Shown here: piece by piece, positions 46,960-57,341 of the stretch | How the letters are laid out: each line of letters begins with the position of its first letter | Numbering within the stretch: the first letter of the stretch is position 1 | Assembly: GCF_004917075.1 (NCBI RefSeq) | Contig: NZ_SSYB01000001.1 | Span: forward strand, 310,001 to 374,000 | Direction of reading: 5' to 3' | Source: Geomonas edaphica | Lineage (GTDB): Bacteria; Desulfobacterota; Desulfuromonadia; Geobacterales; Geobacteraceae | DNA: 64,000 nt | The notes under the pieces: generated by a model | What the model was told of the DNA's origin: nothing | Seen by the model: only the letters and a program-made list of their open reading frames with translations | Database searches by the model: none | Made by a program: the position numbers and the translations under genes

Positions 46960-47952
46960 ATGAGAAAACAGATCCGCACCGCACTTGCCACGCTGCTGGT
47001 AGCAGCAATGCCCCTCACCGCTTTCGCGGCACAGGAGTTCCTCAACGTCTCTTACGACCCAACTCGGGAGCTGTACCAGGACTACAACAAGGCTTTCGCC
47101 AAGAGGTGGAAGCAGGATGTGACCTTCAAGCAGTCCCATGGCGGCTCCGGCAAACAGGCCAGGGCCGTTATCGACGGCCTGGAGGCGGATGTCGTGACAC
47201 TGGCACTTGCCTACGACATCGATGAAATCCACGGTAAAGCGAAGCTCATTCCCGAGAATTGGCAGAAGCGACTGCCGAACAACAGCTCCCCTTACACCTC
47301 CACCATCGTCTTCCTTGTGCGCAAGGGAAACCCCAAGAAGATAAAGGACTGGAATGACCTCGTGAAGCCCGGCGTCGCGGTGATCACCCCCAATCCCAAG
47401 ACCTCCGGCGGCGCCCGCTGGAACTACCTGGCCGCCTGGGCCTACGCCTTGAAACAGAAGGGGGGCAACGAGGCGAAGGCGAAACAGTTCGTTGGAGATC
47501 TCTTCAAGCATGTGCCGGTGCTCGATTCAGGTGCACGTGGCGCCACCACGACCTTCGTGCAGCGCGGCCAGGGCGACGTGCTCCTCGCTTGGGAGAACGA
47601 GGCCTTCCTCGCGGTGAACGAACTGGGCAAGGACAAATTCGAGATCGTGGTTCCCTCGCTGAGTATCCTCGCTGAACCGCCGGTTGCCGTTGTGGACAAG
47701 GTGGTCGACAAGAAGGGGACCAGGAAACTTGCCGAGGAGTATCTGAAATATCTCTACTCGACGGAAGGGCAGGAGATAGCTGCCAAGCATTATTATCGTC
47801 CGCGTGACAAGAAGGTTGCTGCGAAGTACGCCAAAGTTTTCCCCAAGGTGAAGCTGGTGACCATTGATGATACCTTCGGCGGCTGGCGCAAGGCCCAGAA
47901 GACCCATTTCGCCGATGGCGGGGTATTCGACCAGATCTACAGCGCAAAGTAG
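46960..47952 (+). CDS. sbp: Sulfate ABC transporter substrate-binding protein
   Basis: A 330-residue periplasmic binding protein with signal peptide ending 'LTAFAAQ'. '[16 protein letters not shown]', '[28 protein letters not shown]' and '[19 protein letters not shown]' (pieces each short of the full motif) are typical for Sbp/CysP proteins, which bind sulfate or thiosulfate by main-chain contacts. It delivers sulfate to CysTWA, whose genes lie 12 kb downstream, and starts directly after the candidate Rrf2 operator. Separation from the permease genes is unusual; Sbp is often adjacent. Confidence 0.94.
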   Translation: MRKQIRTALATLLVAAMPLTAFAAQEFLNVSYDPTRELYQDYNKAFAKRWKQDVTFKQSHGGSGKQARAVIDGLEADVVTLALAYDIDEIHGKAKLIPENWQKRLPNNSSPYTSTIVFLVRKGNPKKIKDWNDLVKPGVAVITPNPKTSGGARWNYLAAWAYALKQKGGNEAKAKQFVGDLFKHVPVLDSGARGATTTFVQRGQGDVLLAWENEAFLAVNELGKDKFEIVVPSLSILAEPPVAVVDKVVDKKGTRKLAEEYLKYLYSTEGQEIAAKHYYRPRDKKVAAKYAKVFPKVKLVTIDDTFGGWRKAQKTHFADGGVFDQIYSAK

Positions 47953-47989
47953 TGTGTGCTGCATTAAGCTAATCGGTCCTGGAGGGAGC

Positions 47990-48145
47990 ATGAAAGCCAT
48001 ACCCGAAAAATCTGGCCAATGGAGTAAGGAGCTTGAGCAGAGAATCCGTCTTGCACTCCAGGACCTCCGCTTCGGGACGGTGACCCTTGTTGTCCAGGAC
48101 GGCAAAGTCATCCAACTCGACAAGAACGAGAAGATCAGGATTTAG
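47990..48145 (+). CDS. YezD family (DUF2292) small protein
   Basis: A 51-residue peptide with the core 'LRFGTVTLVVQDGKVIQLDKNEK' (shown only as a landmark: FGTVTLVVQDGKVIQ). The same core occurs in the 60-residue peptide at 54864, which lies after a cysK gene. DUF2292/YezD proteins are small beta-rich proteins linked to sulfur assimilation genes in many bacteria; their biochemical job is not established. GGAGGGAGC precedes the ATG. It follows sbp by 37 bp and is followed by a GC-rich hairpin (about 48163-48188), so it probably shares the sbp transcript. Confidence 0.85.
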   Translation: MKAIPEKSGQWSKELEQRIRLALQDLRFGTVTLVVQDGKVIQLDKNEKIRI

Positions 48146-48204
48146 TAAGTTGTCAGCATGAAGCGGCGGCCCCCGAGGGGCGGCCGCAGGAGTTACATTA
48201 ATTC

Positions 48205-48282
48205 CCTACACAAACCTGTCGCCGACCAGACAAACTGGAGGCCAGGCCATAACCGGATGCACGGTCATGCCTGGCCTTTTTT
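48205..48282 (+). promoter_or_regulatory. Terminator leader upstream of metK (element A)
   Basis: Core GACCAGACAAACTGGAGGCC (48224-48243) forms a CCAG/CTGG hairpin that runs into a strong terminator: AGGCCAGGC (48239-48247) pairs with GCCTGGCCT (48269-48277), with an inner CCG/CGG pair, followed by T5. The same 20-base core stands before the NifX-like gene at 62125. A leader that terminates 35 bp before metK must be regulated by antitermination; the ligand or protein is unknown. Confidence 0.75.
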
Positions 48283-48316
48283 GTTGGCGCAGACATTCCC
48301 AGAGGAGAAAGCACCC

Positions 48317-49525
<1,209 letters not shown>

Positions 49526-49542
49526 ATCGAAGGAGGCATGGC

Positions 49543-50011
49543 ATGTCAGTAACCATCCCGAAAGAGGCTGCGCAACTTCTCAAGGATCCAGAAACGGTCA
49601 AGGTGCTTGCCACGGTCGACGAGGCGGGCTTCCCGCACCTTGCTGTCAAGCAGTCCCTCTACCTGGACGAGTCGGAACGGCTCGTCTACACGGAGCTGCT
49701 GGAGTCCTCACGTACGAACCGCAACTTGGTACGGAGCAGCTGGTTCGGCGACACCGTCTCGGTCCTCGTGAGCGGTCCGGAGGGGCGAAGCTTCCTGGTT
49801 AAGGGGAGGCCGGTGAAGACCCTCATCGCCGGTCCGGTTTTCCGCTCGCATTACAAAGAGATACGATGTGGATGTCGCGGCGGTCTGGATCATCGAGCCT
49901 GAAGAGGTGAGTGACGGCAGTTTTAAAAACAGCAGCAGGGAAGGAGGCCTCGGGCTTTCCCTGTTTCAACCACCTGGCCCGGCTGGCGAGGAACCCGGGG
50001 CGGCCGCCTAG
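49543..50011 (+). pseudogene. PPOX-like flavin/heme-binding small protein, frameshifted
   Basis: The first 107 codons (MSVTIPKEAAQLLKD..., then 'LATVDEAGFPHLAVKQSLYLDE') look like a pyridoxamine-5'-phosphate-oxidase-type split-barrel protein. Near base 49864 the frame changes: the original frame ends in junk at 49902, while a frame one base along continues sensibly as 'DVDVAAVWIIEPEEVSD', to a stop at 50009-50011. A single extra base near 49864, or two missing, would restore it. Either a sequencing error or a recent inactivation. Position after metK (17 bp) suggests a sulfur or redox-related helper function. AAGGAGG lies upstream of ATG 49543. Confidence 0.6.
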
Positions 50012-50050
50012 GCGTATGTTCAGCAAACACAGCAATCGATAGAGGACGTC

Positions 50051-50331
50051 ATGGCACGTGTAAATGTCGTAATTAAAATGGACGGACCACTCAGCCGCCT
50101 AGAGGTGATCGAGAAGTACCCCGAGATCCCGCCGCTGGTTATCCTGAAGGCCGATGTGCAGCGGCGCGGCGTCTACTACAGCGATGCGGCACTGGCTGAG
50201 CTGGATCTGGACCTGCATGCCATCACCGGACCCACATCTTTGGGACGCGTGACGGCAGGATCGCAGCGAGGCCGGTGCTCTTCAGCACCGTCGAACGGCG
50301 CACCGTGCTGCGCTGGGGCATGAAACTGTGA
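50051..50331 (+). pseudogene. Small unknown protein, apparently frameshifted
   Basis: From ATG 50051 (MARVNVVIKMDGPLSRLEVI) the frame is convincing for about 60 codons and then turns into low-quality sequence ending 50323. In a neighbouring frame the same DNA reads 'PHIFGTRDGRIAARPVLFSTVERRTVLRW' (split here as PHIFGTRDGRIAARP and VLFSTVERRTVLRW), a far better protein end, with stop at 50329-50331. The shift point lies near 50235. I do not know the family. Intact length would be about 93 residues. It is 13 bp upstream of the cysteine-less NifH-like gene and likely co-transcribed with it. Confidence 0.55.
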
Positions 50332-50344
50332 AAGGAGGCGCAAC

Positions 50345-51172
50345 ATGGCCGGACAGCATCTCGTCATCGTAGGGAAAAGAGGCGTAGGAAGGTCAACCGT
50401 AGCGGCCAACGTGAGCGCTGCACTGGCGGAGGCTGGACGCCGGGTCCTGCTCATCGGGTACGACAACCACAGGAGCTCCGCGTGCAACCTGGCGGGAGGC
50501 AGCGAACTGAAGGCGCTTCCGGCCTGGCGGCACGGGGAGGAGCCTCCCCTATACGCACGCGGCTACCGTGGGGCCCTCTGCCTGGAAACTGGGGGGAGCG
50601 TGGCGGACGACGAAACAGCGCAGGCGGCTCTTTTGGACCATCCCCTGATCGAGGCTTATCGGCCGGAGTTCGTGCTGCATGACGTAGCCTGGGAGCCTGG
50701 AAGCAGCTTCCGGCTGCCGGCTGGGATTGACGGCGTGGCCAGTGTCCTGGTGGTCACCTCTGCCGACCGTTGCGCACTGCAGGCGGTGAACCGGCTCTTC
50801 GGCTGGCTCAACACGGTCGCCGCCGCCAACACCAGGCTGGCGGGCGTGGTGGCCAACAACCTGACGGGGCCGCTGCAGGAGGCCATCGTGTCCGATTTCG
50901 CAGGACAATCCGGGGGGGCTGTCACGGCGACCATCCCGCACTCCGTCATGGTTTTGGTAAGCGACTTCTATTGCCAGACTCTTCTCGAGTCCGCGCCCTT
51001 CTCGCACGTCACCTACGCCTACCGCAAGCTGGCGAAAAACCTGGTCGAGGCGGCAACGCAGCGCCGTCCCAGGCAGCTTGACGACGACGCCATGAAAAAG
51101 TGGTACGGGAAGTGGGGTGACATCATCGCCGAGCTCGAGACTGGCGTGGTGACCGGCGGACTCGGGATCTAG
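50345..51172 (+). CDS. NifH-like protein lacking the cluster cysteines and P-loop lysine
   Basis: A 275-residue protein aligned end to end with the NifH-like reductase at 55147 (292 residues), including '[18 protein letters not shown]', a region matching the NifH 'GVIANSM' strand ('GVVANNLTG'), and the same C-terminal '[13 protein letters not shown]'. But the P-loop (residues 10-18) is GKRGVGRST, with Arg for the usual Lys before Ser, and the two cysteines that hold the shared 4Fe-4S cluster are missing (the CAGRG and VVCGGF motifs are absent). It cannot be a normal Fe protein. It may be a regulatory or scaffold partner, or bind a nucleotide without redox activity. It is 18 bp before cysK. 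Confidence 0.82.
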   Translation: MAGQHLVIVGKRGVGRSTVAANVSAALAEAGRRVLLIGYDNHRSSACNLAGGSELKALPAWRHGEEPPLYARGYRGALCLETGGSVADDETAQAALLDHPLIEAYRPEFVLHDVAWEPGSSFRLPAGIDGVASVLVVTSADRCALQAVNRLFGWLNTVAAANTRLAGVVANNLTGPLQEAIVSDFAGQSGGAVTATIPHSVMVLVSDFYCQTLLESAPFSHVTYAYRKLAKNLVEAATQRRPRQLDDDAMKKWYGKWGDIIAELETGVVTGGLGI

Positions 51173-51189
51173 ACAAGGAGGATGCCAAG

Positions 51190-52131
51190 ATGGCACCCAT
51201 TTACGACAGCCTTACCGAGCTCATCGGATCAACGCCACTGCTGCGTCTTAACCGTTTCGCATCCGGTTTCGGGGCGGAAGTCCTGGCCAAACTGGAAGCA
51301 TTCAACCCTGGAGGGAGCGTCAAGGACCGTATCGGCTACGGCATGCTCATCGAGGCCGAGGAGCAGGGACTCATCAACCATGATACCGTCATCATCGAGC
51401 CGACCAGCGGCAACACGGGCATCGCGCTCGCCATGGTGGCGGCGGCGCGCGGATACCGGTTGGTGCTCACCATGCCCGATTCGATGAGCGTCGAGCGCCG
51501 CAATCTGCTCAAGGCCTACGGGGCCGAACTGATACTTACTCCGGGGGCGCAGGGGATGAAGGGCCCGATGGAGGCAGCCCAGGAACTTGCGGCCCGCATC
51601 CCCAATTCCTTCGTGCCTTCGCAGTTCAAGAACAAGGCGAACGCGGCCATCCATCGCGCTACCACCGCCGAGGAGATCTGGCAAGACACGGACCGGAAGG
51701 TGGACATCGTGGTGGGAGGGGTGGGGACCGGCGGCACTCTCACCGGCGTCGGAGAGGAATTGAAGGCTCGCAACCCTAAGGTAAAGATCATCGCGGTGGA
51801 GCCCTTGGAGTCCCCGGTACTCTCCGGTGGCCTGCCGGGCCCGCACAGCATCCAGGGGATCGGCTCCGGGTTCATCCCCGAGTTGCTGAACATGAAGATA
51901 ATCGACGAAATCTTGAGGGTGAGGTCGGGTGAGGCCATCGAGGCTAGCCGGCGGCTAGCCAGGATGGAGGGAGTTTTGGCCGGCATCTCAGGAGGCGCCG
52001 CTGCCCATGCCGCCTGCCTGATCGCGGAACGCCCGGAGAACCGCGGCAAACGCATCGTGGTGGTGCTGCCGGACACCGGTGAGCGCTACTTGTCCACGCC
52101 GCTCTTCGCCATTCAGGAAAAAGGCCTATGA
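51190..52131 (+). CDS. cysK: Cysteine synthase A (first paralogue)
   Basis: A 313-residue PLP enzyme making cysteine from O-acetylserine and sulfide. '[11 protein letters not shown]' carries the PLP Lys, '[12 protein letters not shown]' the Asn loop binding substrate, and '[12 protein letters not shown]' the phosphate loop. It is close to the third paralogue (62578) and more distant from the second (53911). It is directly downstream of the cysteine-less NifH-like gene. In Gram-positive species, CysK binds CymR as a sulfur sensor; one of the three copies may have that task here. Confidence 0.95.
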   Translation: MAPIYDSLTELIGSTPLLRLNRFASGFGAEVLAKLEAFNPGGSVKDRIGYGMLIEAEEQGLINHDTVIIEPTSGNTGIALAMVAAARGYRLVLTMPDSMSVERRNLLKAYGAELILTPGAQGMKGPMEAAQELAARIPNSFVPSQFKNKANAAIHRATTAEEIWQDTDRKVDIVVGGVGTGGTLTGVGEELKARNPKVKIIAVEPLESPVLSGGLPGPHSIQGIGSGFIPELLNMKIIDEILRVRSGEAIEASRRLARMEGVLAGISGGAAAHAACLIAERPENRGKRIVVVLPDTGERYLSTPLFAIQEKGL

Positions 52132-52135
52132 ATAT

Positions 52136-52189
52136 CCTAGTAAAACTATAGAATAGTAAGTTGACATTTCCTGATTCTTGCAGTAGTGT
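52136..52189 (+). promoter_or_regulatory. Promoter with candidate Rrf2 operator before the amino-acid transporter
   Basis: CCTAGTAAAACTATAGA (52136-52152) fits the TCTAC-N7-GTAGA pattern (reverse strand TCTATAGTTTTACTAGG). TTGACA (52161-52166) and TAGTGT (52184-52189), 17 bases apart, form a likely sigma-70 promoter just downstream of it. The substrate-binding protein gene follows after a 90-base leader with AAGGAGG near 52272. Confidence 0.55.
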
Positions 52190-52280
52190 ACATGTCACCA
52201 CTTTAAGGTTGTTACTTTACGGCAAAGGTCGTGAAAATGCGCGGTCGTCCGCGGTCAAGGCATAATTCTAAGGAGGAAAC

Positions 52281-53051
52281 ATGAACTGGAAAACTGTGTT
52301 GGTTACCGCTGCCGCCGCGGTGGCACTGGCGAGCGGTGTCGCATTGGCGGGGAAACCCGTGCTGAAGGTGGGAACCGAAGGGGTGTACGCTCCCTTCACC
52401 TTCAAGGACAAGAATGGCAAGCTGACCGGCTACGACATAGAGGTGCTGCGCGAAGCGGGCAAGAAGGTCGGCTTTGAGGTCAACTACGTCCCCACTCCTT
52501 GGGACAGCATGTTCCTCGGTCTCGAATCCAAGAAGTTCGATGTCATCGCCAACCAGATCAGCAAGAACCCGCAGCGTGAAAAGAAATTCCTCTTCTCCGA
52601 TAACAGCTACCTCATCTCCGGGGCGCAGTTGATCGTTCGCGGCGACAAGCAGAACTTGAAGAGCCTCGAAGACCTGCGCGGCCTCAAGGTGGGAACCGGC
52701 GCCGGGAGCAACTACTCCAAGATCCTGGAAGAGGCCAACAAGAACAAGCAGTTCGAGATCAAGTATTATGACGGCAACTTCACCACCGTACTGCAGGATA
52801 TCGTGACCGGACGCCTCGACGCGACCATCAACGACCGCCTCACCGTCGGCTATAACATCAAGCAACTCAAGCTGAACGTGAAACCGGTCGGCAAGCCGGT
52901 GGACCTGGTGCCGAGCTACTTCGTATTCCGTCAGGACGCCGACGGGCAGAAGCTGAAGAAGCTGGTGGACGACGGCCTCAAGGCGCTCAAGAAAGACGGC
53001 ACTCTCGCGAAGCTCTCGATAAAGTGGTTCGGCGCTGACTACACGAAATAG
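52281..53051 (+). CDS. Polar amino-acid (cystine-like) ABC transporter binding protein
   Basis: A 256-residue periplasmic binding protein with signal peptide ending near 'GVALAGKP'. 'VGTEGVYAPFTFKDKNGKLTGYDIEV' (landmarks VGTEGVYAPF and GKLTGYDIE) and 'KKFDVIANQISKNPQR' are typical of family 3 proteins such as FliY/TcyJ, which bind cystine or other polar amino acids. With sulfur genes on both sides, L-cystine is the probable ligand, but sequence alone cannot prove it. It is the first gene of a two-gene operon with a permease; no ATPase is next to them. Confidence 0.88.
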   Translation: MNWKTVLVTAAAAVALASGVALAGKPVLKVGTEGVYAPFTFKDKNGKLTGYDIEVLREAGKKVGFEVNYVPTPWDSMFLGLESKKFDVIANQISKNPQREKKFLFSDNSYLISGAQLIVRGDKQNLKSLEDLRGLKVGTGAGSNYSKILEEANKNKQFEIKYYDGNFTTVLQDIVTGRLDATINDRLTVGYNIKQLKLNVKPVGKPVDLVPSYFVFRQDADGQKLKKLVDDGLKALKKDGTLAKLSIKWFGADYTK

Positions 53052-53063
53052 CGGGAAATCGAC

Positions 53064-53783
53064 ATGCCACCGTTTCTAGACTTCGCCTTCATGCGGGAGA
53101 TTCTGCCGGCAATTCTCGAGGTTCTCCCGATTACGCTGGAACTGACAGCTGTCTCCATGGCGATTGCGCTCTGCATCGGGTTGGTCGCCGCACTGGTGCG
53201 CTTCTTCCGGATCCCACTGCTCAGCCAGGGGGCGACCTTCTATATCTCTTTTATCCGGGGAACACCGCTGCTGGTGCAGATGTACCTTGCCTACTACGGC
53301 ATCCCCAAGACGCTTGAGTACCTCGCCGTACAGGGGATATTCCAGCTTGATGTGAGCAGCATACCCGCCATCGTCTTCGTCTACTTCTCGCTTGCGCTCA
53401 ACGTGGGTGCCTACCTGTCGGAGACTATCAGGGCGGCCATAGAGGCGGTGGACAGAGGGCAAATGGAGGCTGCAGTATCGACCGGGATGGGGCGATGGCA
53501 GGGGATGCGCTGGGTGATTCTTCCCCAGGCGTTCACCATCGCGCTGCCCAATCTCGGGAACACGCTGATCAGCCTGCTGAAGGACACTTCGCTTGCTTTC
53601 ATGGTGTCCGTTGTCGAGATAATGGGAGCCGCTAAGCTCGAAGGAGCGCGGACATTGCAGTTTTTCGAGGTGTATATCGTCGTAGCCTTGGTGTACTGGA
53701 CGATCTGCTTCTTGATAGAGCAGGTGCTGACGCTGTTGGAGTCGAGACTCAAACAGTCGCGACTACGCGGAGCGGCAGCCTAG
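53064..53783 (+). CDS. Polar amino-acid ABC transporter permease
   Basis: A 239-residue inner-membrane protein with about five helices and the HisM-type EAA loop 'EAAVSTGMGRWQGMRWVILPQA', of which EAAVSTGM...G-x9-LP is the ATPase contact. It matches the permeases of FliY/TcyJ-type cystine transporters. It forms a homodimer in the membrane and needs an ATP-binding subunit of HisP type, which is not in the window. The gene is followed by an attenuator-like leader and the second cysK. Confidence 0.9.
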   Translation: MPPFLDFAFMREILPAILEVLPITLELTAVSMAIALCIGLVAALVRFFRIPLLSQGATFYISFIRGTPLLVQMYLAYYGIPKTLEYLAVQGIFQLDVSSIPAIVFVYFSLALNVGAYLSETIRAAIEAVDRGQMEAAVSTGMGRWQGMRWVILPQAFTIALPNLGNTLISLLKDTSLAFMVSVVEIMGAAKLEGARTLQFFEVYIVVALVYWTICFLIEQVLTLLESRLKQSRLRGAAA

Positions 53784-53820
53784 GCGTCAACCTTCAGGCT
53801 ATAGATGGTGCATCACAACG

Positions 53821-53875
53821 TGCCGGACTGACTGGAAAACCAGAGGTCAAGGGTAATCTCCCTTGGCCTTTTTTC
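53821..53875 (+). promoter_or_regulatory. Terminator leader upstream of the second cysK (element B)
   Basis: CTGG-AAAA-CCAG (53832-53843) is directly followed by AGGTCAAGGG (53844-53853) pairing with CCCTTGGCCT (53860-53869) and T5. Layout and end (hairpin of CTGG/CCAG, then an AGG..GGCCT terminator) match elements A and C, but the exact core differs, with the CTGG/CCAG order swapped. It could be the same regulatory class in degenerate form, or simply the end of the transporter operon. Confidence 0.6.
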
Positions 53876-53910
53876 GTTGTCTGACGACAGAACACAGGAG
53901 GGAACAGCTT

Positions 53911-54863
<953 letters not shown>

Positions 54864-54864
<1 letters not shown>

Positions 54865-55046
54865 TGGGCGCGCAGAGTCTCGAGCCATGGAATCCGGAAC
54901 TGGAGCAGATCGTGAGGGAGCTGCTCGCCACTGTTCGCTTCGGGACGCTCACCTTGGTGGTCCAGGACGGGCGAGTTATCCAGGTGGACCGTAACGAGAA
55001 GTACCGTCTCAACAAGCCCGGTCACATCGACGGCAGCGGCATCTGA
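54864..55046 (+). CDS. YezD family (DUF2292) small protein, second copy
   Basis: A 60-residue peptide sharing the core 'VRFGTLTLVVQDGRVIQVDRNEK' with the 51-residue peptide at 47990 (landmark FGTLTLVVQDGRVIQ). It starts within the stop of cysK (TGATG), a sign of translational coupling. The pairing of this family with cysK is known from other bacteria. Possible role: regulator, chaperone or carrier for cysteine synthase; not established. A Lys/Asp-rich tail 'RLNKPGHIDGSGI' distinguishes it from the first copy. Confidence 0.88.
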
Positions 55047-55146
55047 AAGGCCTTACTTGTTGAACTGCGGGGCGTATATAGGACTGAGGGCGCAGGCCGA
55101 AGCGGTCAAGGATTAGGACAACACACACAGAAAAGGAGCTAACGAA

Positions 55147-56025
55147 ATGTCCGGTAAGAAAGTGAAAACCATCGCCATCTATGGCAAGGGTGGCATTGGC
55201 AAATCCACCACCACCTCCAACATCAGCGCTGCCCTCGCCGCCTCCGGCCTTAAGGTAATGCAGATCGGTTGCGACCCGAAAAGCGACTCTACCACCACCC
55301 TGCGCGGCGGCGGCTACATCCCAACCATCCTCGACACCCTGCGCGAGAAAAAGAATGTGAAGATGGACGAGGTCATCTTTCGCGGTTTCGGCGGCATCTA
55401 CTGTGTCGAGGCGGGCGGACCCGCCCCGGGCGTGGGGTGCGCAGGACGCGGCATCATCACTTCGGTTGAGCTGTTGAAACAGCTGCGAGTCTTCGAGGAA
55501 CTCGAACTGGACATCGTGGTCTACGACGTTCTGGGCGACGTCGTCTGCGGTGGCTTTGCCGTCCCGGTGCGCGAGGGTATCGCAGACCATGTCTTCACAG
55601 TCTCCTCTTCGGACTTCATGGCGGTCTATGCTGCCAACAACCTGTTCAAGGGGATCCAGAAGTACTCCAACAACGGGGGGGCGCTCCTGGGCGGCGTCAT
55701 CGCCAACTCTATGAACTCGGACTACCACAAGGCGATCATTGACGACTTCGTGGCAAATACCCAGACCCAGGTGGTCGAGTACGTTCCCCGATCAGTCACG
55801 GTGACCCAGTCTGAGCTGCAGGGAAAAACGACCATCGAGGCCTTTCCGGATTCGGAGCAGGCAAAGGTGTATCGCGCCCTCGCCGAGCGGATTTACAACC
55901 ATACCGACTCTAAGGTGCCCACCCCGCTGAACGACAAGCAGCTGCACGAGTGGGCTCTCAAGTGGGCCGACACCCTGCTGGCAATCGAGACCGGCGAGGT
56001 GAGAAGCAGCGGTGCCAGCATATAG
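55147..56025 (+). CDS. NifH-like iron protein (nitrogenase-like reductase)
   Basis: A 292-residue ATP-dependent reductase of the NifH/BchL superfamily. P-loop GKGGIGKST at residues 13-21; cluster cysteines Cys98 ('GVGCAGRG') and Cys134 ('DVVCGGF') in the positions of Azotobacter Cys97 and Cys132; the Arg target of ADP-ribosylation (Arg101) is present. It therefore should form a dimer with one 4Fe-4S cluster that passes electrons to a nitrogenase-like partner. No NifDK lies nearby. Sequence features such as 'FRGFGGIYCVEAGGPAPGVG' set it apart from true nitrogenase. A 121-bp upstream region holds a possible promoter and AAAGGAG. It is followed by the NifB-like gene. Confidence 0.93.
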   Translation: MSGKKVKTIAIYGKGGIGKSTTTSNISAALAASGLKVMQIGCDPKSDSTTTLRGGGYIPTILDTLREKKNVKMDEVIFRGFGGIYCVEAGGPAPGVGCAGRGIITSVELLKQLRVFEELELDIVVYDVLGDVVCGGFAVPVREGIADHVFTVSSSDFMAVYAANNLFKGIQKYSNNGGALLGGVIANSMNSDYHKAIIDDFVANTQTQVVEYVPRSVTVTQSELQGKTTIEAFPDSEQAKVYRALAERIYNHTDSKVPTPLNDKQLHEWALKWADTLLAIETGEVRSSGASI

Positions 56026-56058
56026 AAGGACACAGGCGACGCAACTAAGGGAGGGGGC

Positions 56059-56940
56059 ATGGCAAGTTCAAGGACCAGAGAAAGGGTGGCCCAGGGGCAT
56101 CCCTGTTTTGGCGGGAACCGCCACAAGAACGGACGGATCCATCTCGCCGTGGCGCCGCGGTGCAACATAACCTGCGGCTACTGCGACCGCAGGCATGACT
56201 GTGCTAACGAAACGCGTCCCGGTGTGACCAGCAGGCTGCTCACCCCGATCGAGGCGCTGGCACAGGTGCGGGACGTTATGGCCCGCACTGACTACGGTTC
56301 CCTCATTAAGGTGATCGGCATCGCCGGGCCTGGTGACCCTCTGGCCAACGAGGAGACCTTTGAGACCTTTAGGCTGGTCCAGCAGGAGTATCCGGAATTG
56401 CTCTTCTGCCTGAGTAGCAATGGTCTATTGCTCCCTGACCGGATCGGGGAACTCGCAGACATCAACCTGCACAGCCTTACCGTCACCATCAATGCGGTGG
56501 ATCCCGGGGTGGGGGCGCATATTTACCGGCAGGTCCGCTACCGTGGCCGCATCACGACCGGCAGGGAAGGGGCCGGGATCCTTATTCGCAACCAATTCGA
56601 GGGGGTTCGGCTCGCGGCGGAGCGCGGGATAGTCGTCAAAGTGAACACGGTGCTCATCCCGGGGACCAACGAAGGACAGATCCCGCTAATCGCCGAGAAG
56701 GTTAGTAAGGCCGGAGCCTTCTTGATGAACGTGATGCCCATCATTCCGCAGGCGGCCTTCGCCCACGTGCCCCCACCGACAGCGGATCAACTGGAGCAGA
56801 TCCGCCAAGCCAACGAAGGAACCATCGCGCAGTTTCGCGGCTGTCAGCAATGCCGCGCGGACGCCATCGGACTCATCGGCGGCTGCGCAGATAATAAAGC
56901 GGCAGTGAAGGAACACGTCAGAAGGAGCGGACAATGGTGA
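56059..56940 (+). CDS. NifB-like radical SAM protein, lone domain
   Basis: A 293-residue radical SAM enzyme with the CX3CX2C cluster motif CNITCGYC (Cys35, 39, 42), the NifB opening 'HPCFGGN' (Cys16), 'DCANETRPGV' and the C-terminal 'CQQCRADAIGLIGGC'. NifB fuses two 4Fe-4S clusters with a SAM-derived carbon to give the carbide-containing precursor of nitrogenase cofactors. The NifX-like domain that is fused in many NifB proteins is here a separate gene that overlaps by 7 bases. This is strong evidence that a NifB-type cofactor is made, and hence that the partner of the NifH-like protein is a cofactor-bearing enzyme. Confidence 0.93.
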   Translation: MASSRTRERVAQGHPCFGGNRHKNGRIHLAVAPRCNITCGYCDRRHDCANETRPGVTSRLLTPIEALAQVRDVMARTDYGSLIKVIGIAGPGDPLANEETFETFRLVQQEYPELLFCLSSNGLLLPDRIGELADINLHSLTVTINAVDPGVGAHIYRQVRYRGRITTGREGAGILIRNQFEGVRLAAERGIVVKVNTVLIPGTNEGQIPLIAEKVSKAGAFLMNVMPIIPQAAFAHVPPPTADQLEQIRQANEGTIAQFRGCQQCRADAIGLIGGCADNKAAVKEHVRRSGQW

Positions 56941-57341
56941 AGGTGGCGGTTGCTACGACAGATGGACTTACCATCAACGAACATTTCGGGCAGGCACGCG
57001 AGTTCCGCCTGTACCGGGTTGAGGAGGACGGCAGCTATGAACTATTTGAAGTTCGGCCGATCGCAAATGCCCCTCGTGACAACGCTCGCGTCCACACGGC
57101 GGAGACGACTGTGGAACAGCTGGCGGACGTAAACGTGGTCCTCGTAAGCCAGATCGGACCACATGCCGCAGGGAGCCTCGCCAGGCGCGGTATAAAGTCG
57201 TTCACTGTAAAGGGGGGCATCGACAGGGCCTTAAGTGCCTACGGCAAGCGGCACAAGCTGCTCGATCTGGAGAGTGCGGGGGGGACCGGATGCCGGCCCC
57301 GGGGCGGCTCCTGCGGCTGCTCGCAGAGGGGGGGCAAATGA
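56934..57341 (+). CDS. NifX/NifB-C-terminal-like cofactor-binding protein
   Basis: A 135-residue protein of the dinitrogenase iron-molybdenum cofactor family: 'VAVATTDGLTINEHFGQAREFRLYRVEEDGSYEL' (landmarks VATTDGL and NEHFGQA) with 'GPHAAGSLARRGIKSF'. The domain carries NifB-co type clusters and transfers them. It ends with a Cys-rich tail (C..C.C near the last 15 residues). It overlaps the NifB-like gene by 7 bases and the methyltransferase gene by 4 (ATGA), so all three are translationally coupled. Confidence 0.9.
   Translation: MVKVAVATTDGLTINEHFGQAREFRLYRVEEDGSYELFEVRPIANAPRDNARVHTAETTVEQLADVNVVLVSQIGPHAAGSLARRGIKSFTVKGGIDRALSAYGKRHKLLDLESAGGTGCRPRGGSCGCSQRGGK

Noticed and set aside
48224-48243. 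ANTAR-protein binding site (as in Geobacter nitrogen-fixation antitermination)
   Set aside because: ANTAR targets need two hairpins with six-base loops having A at position 1 and G at 4; the CCAG-ACAAA-CTGG loop does not fit.
48158-48316. Upstream extension of metK
   Set aside because: It runs through the terminator leader, and ATG 48317 matches the normal MetK N-terminus.
55147-57341. Ordinary nitrogen-fixation (nif) cluster
   Set aside because: NifDK, NifEN, NifA-type control and related genes are absent, and all neighbours concern sulfur; NifH/NifB-like alone do not indicate nitrogen fixation.
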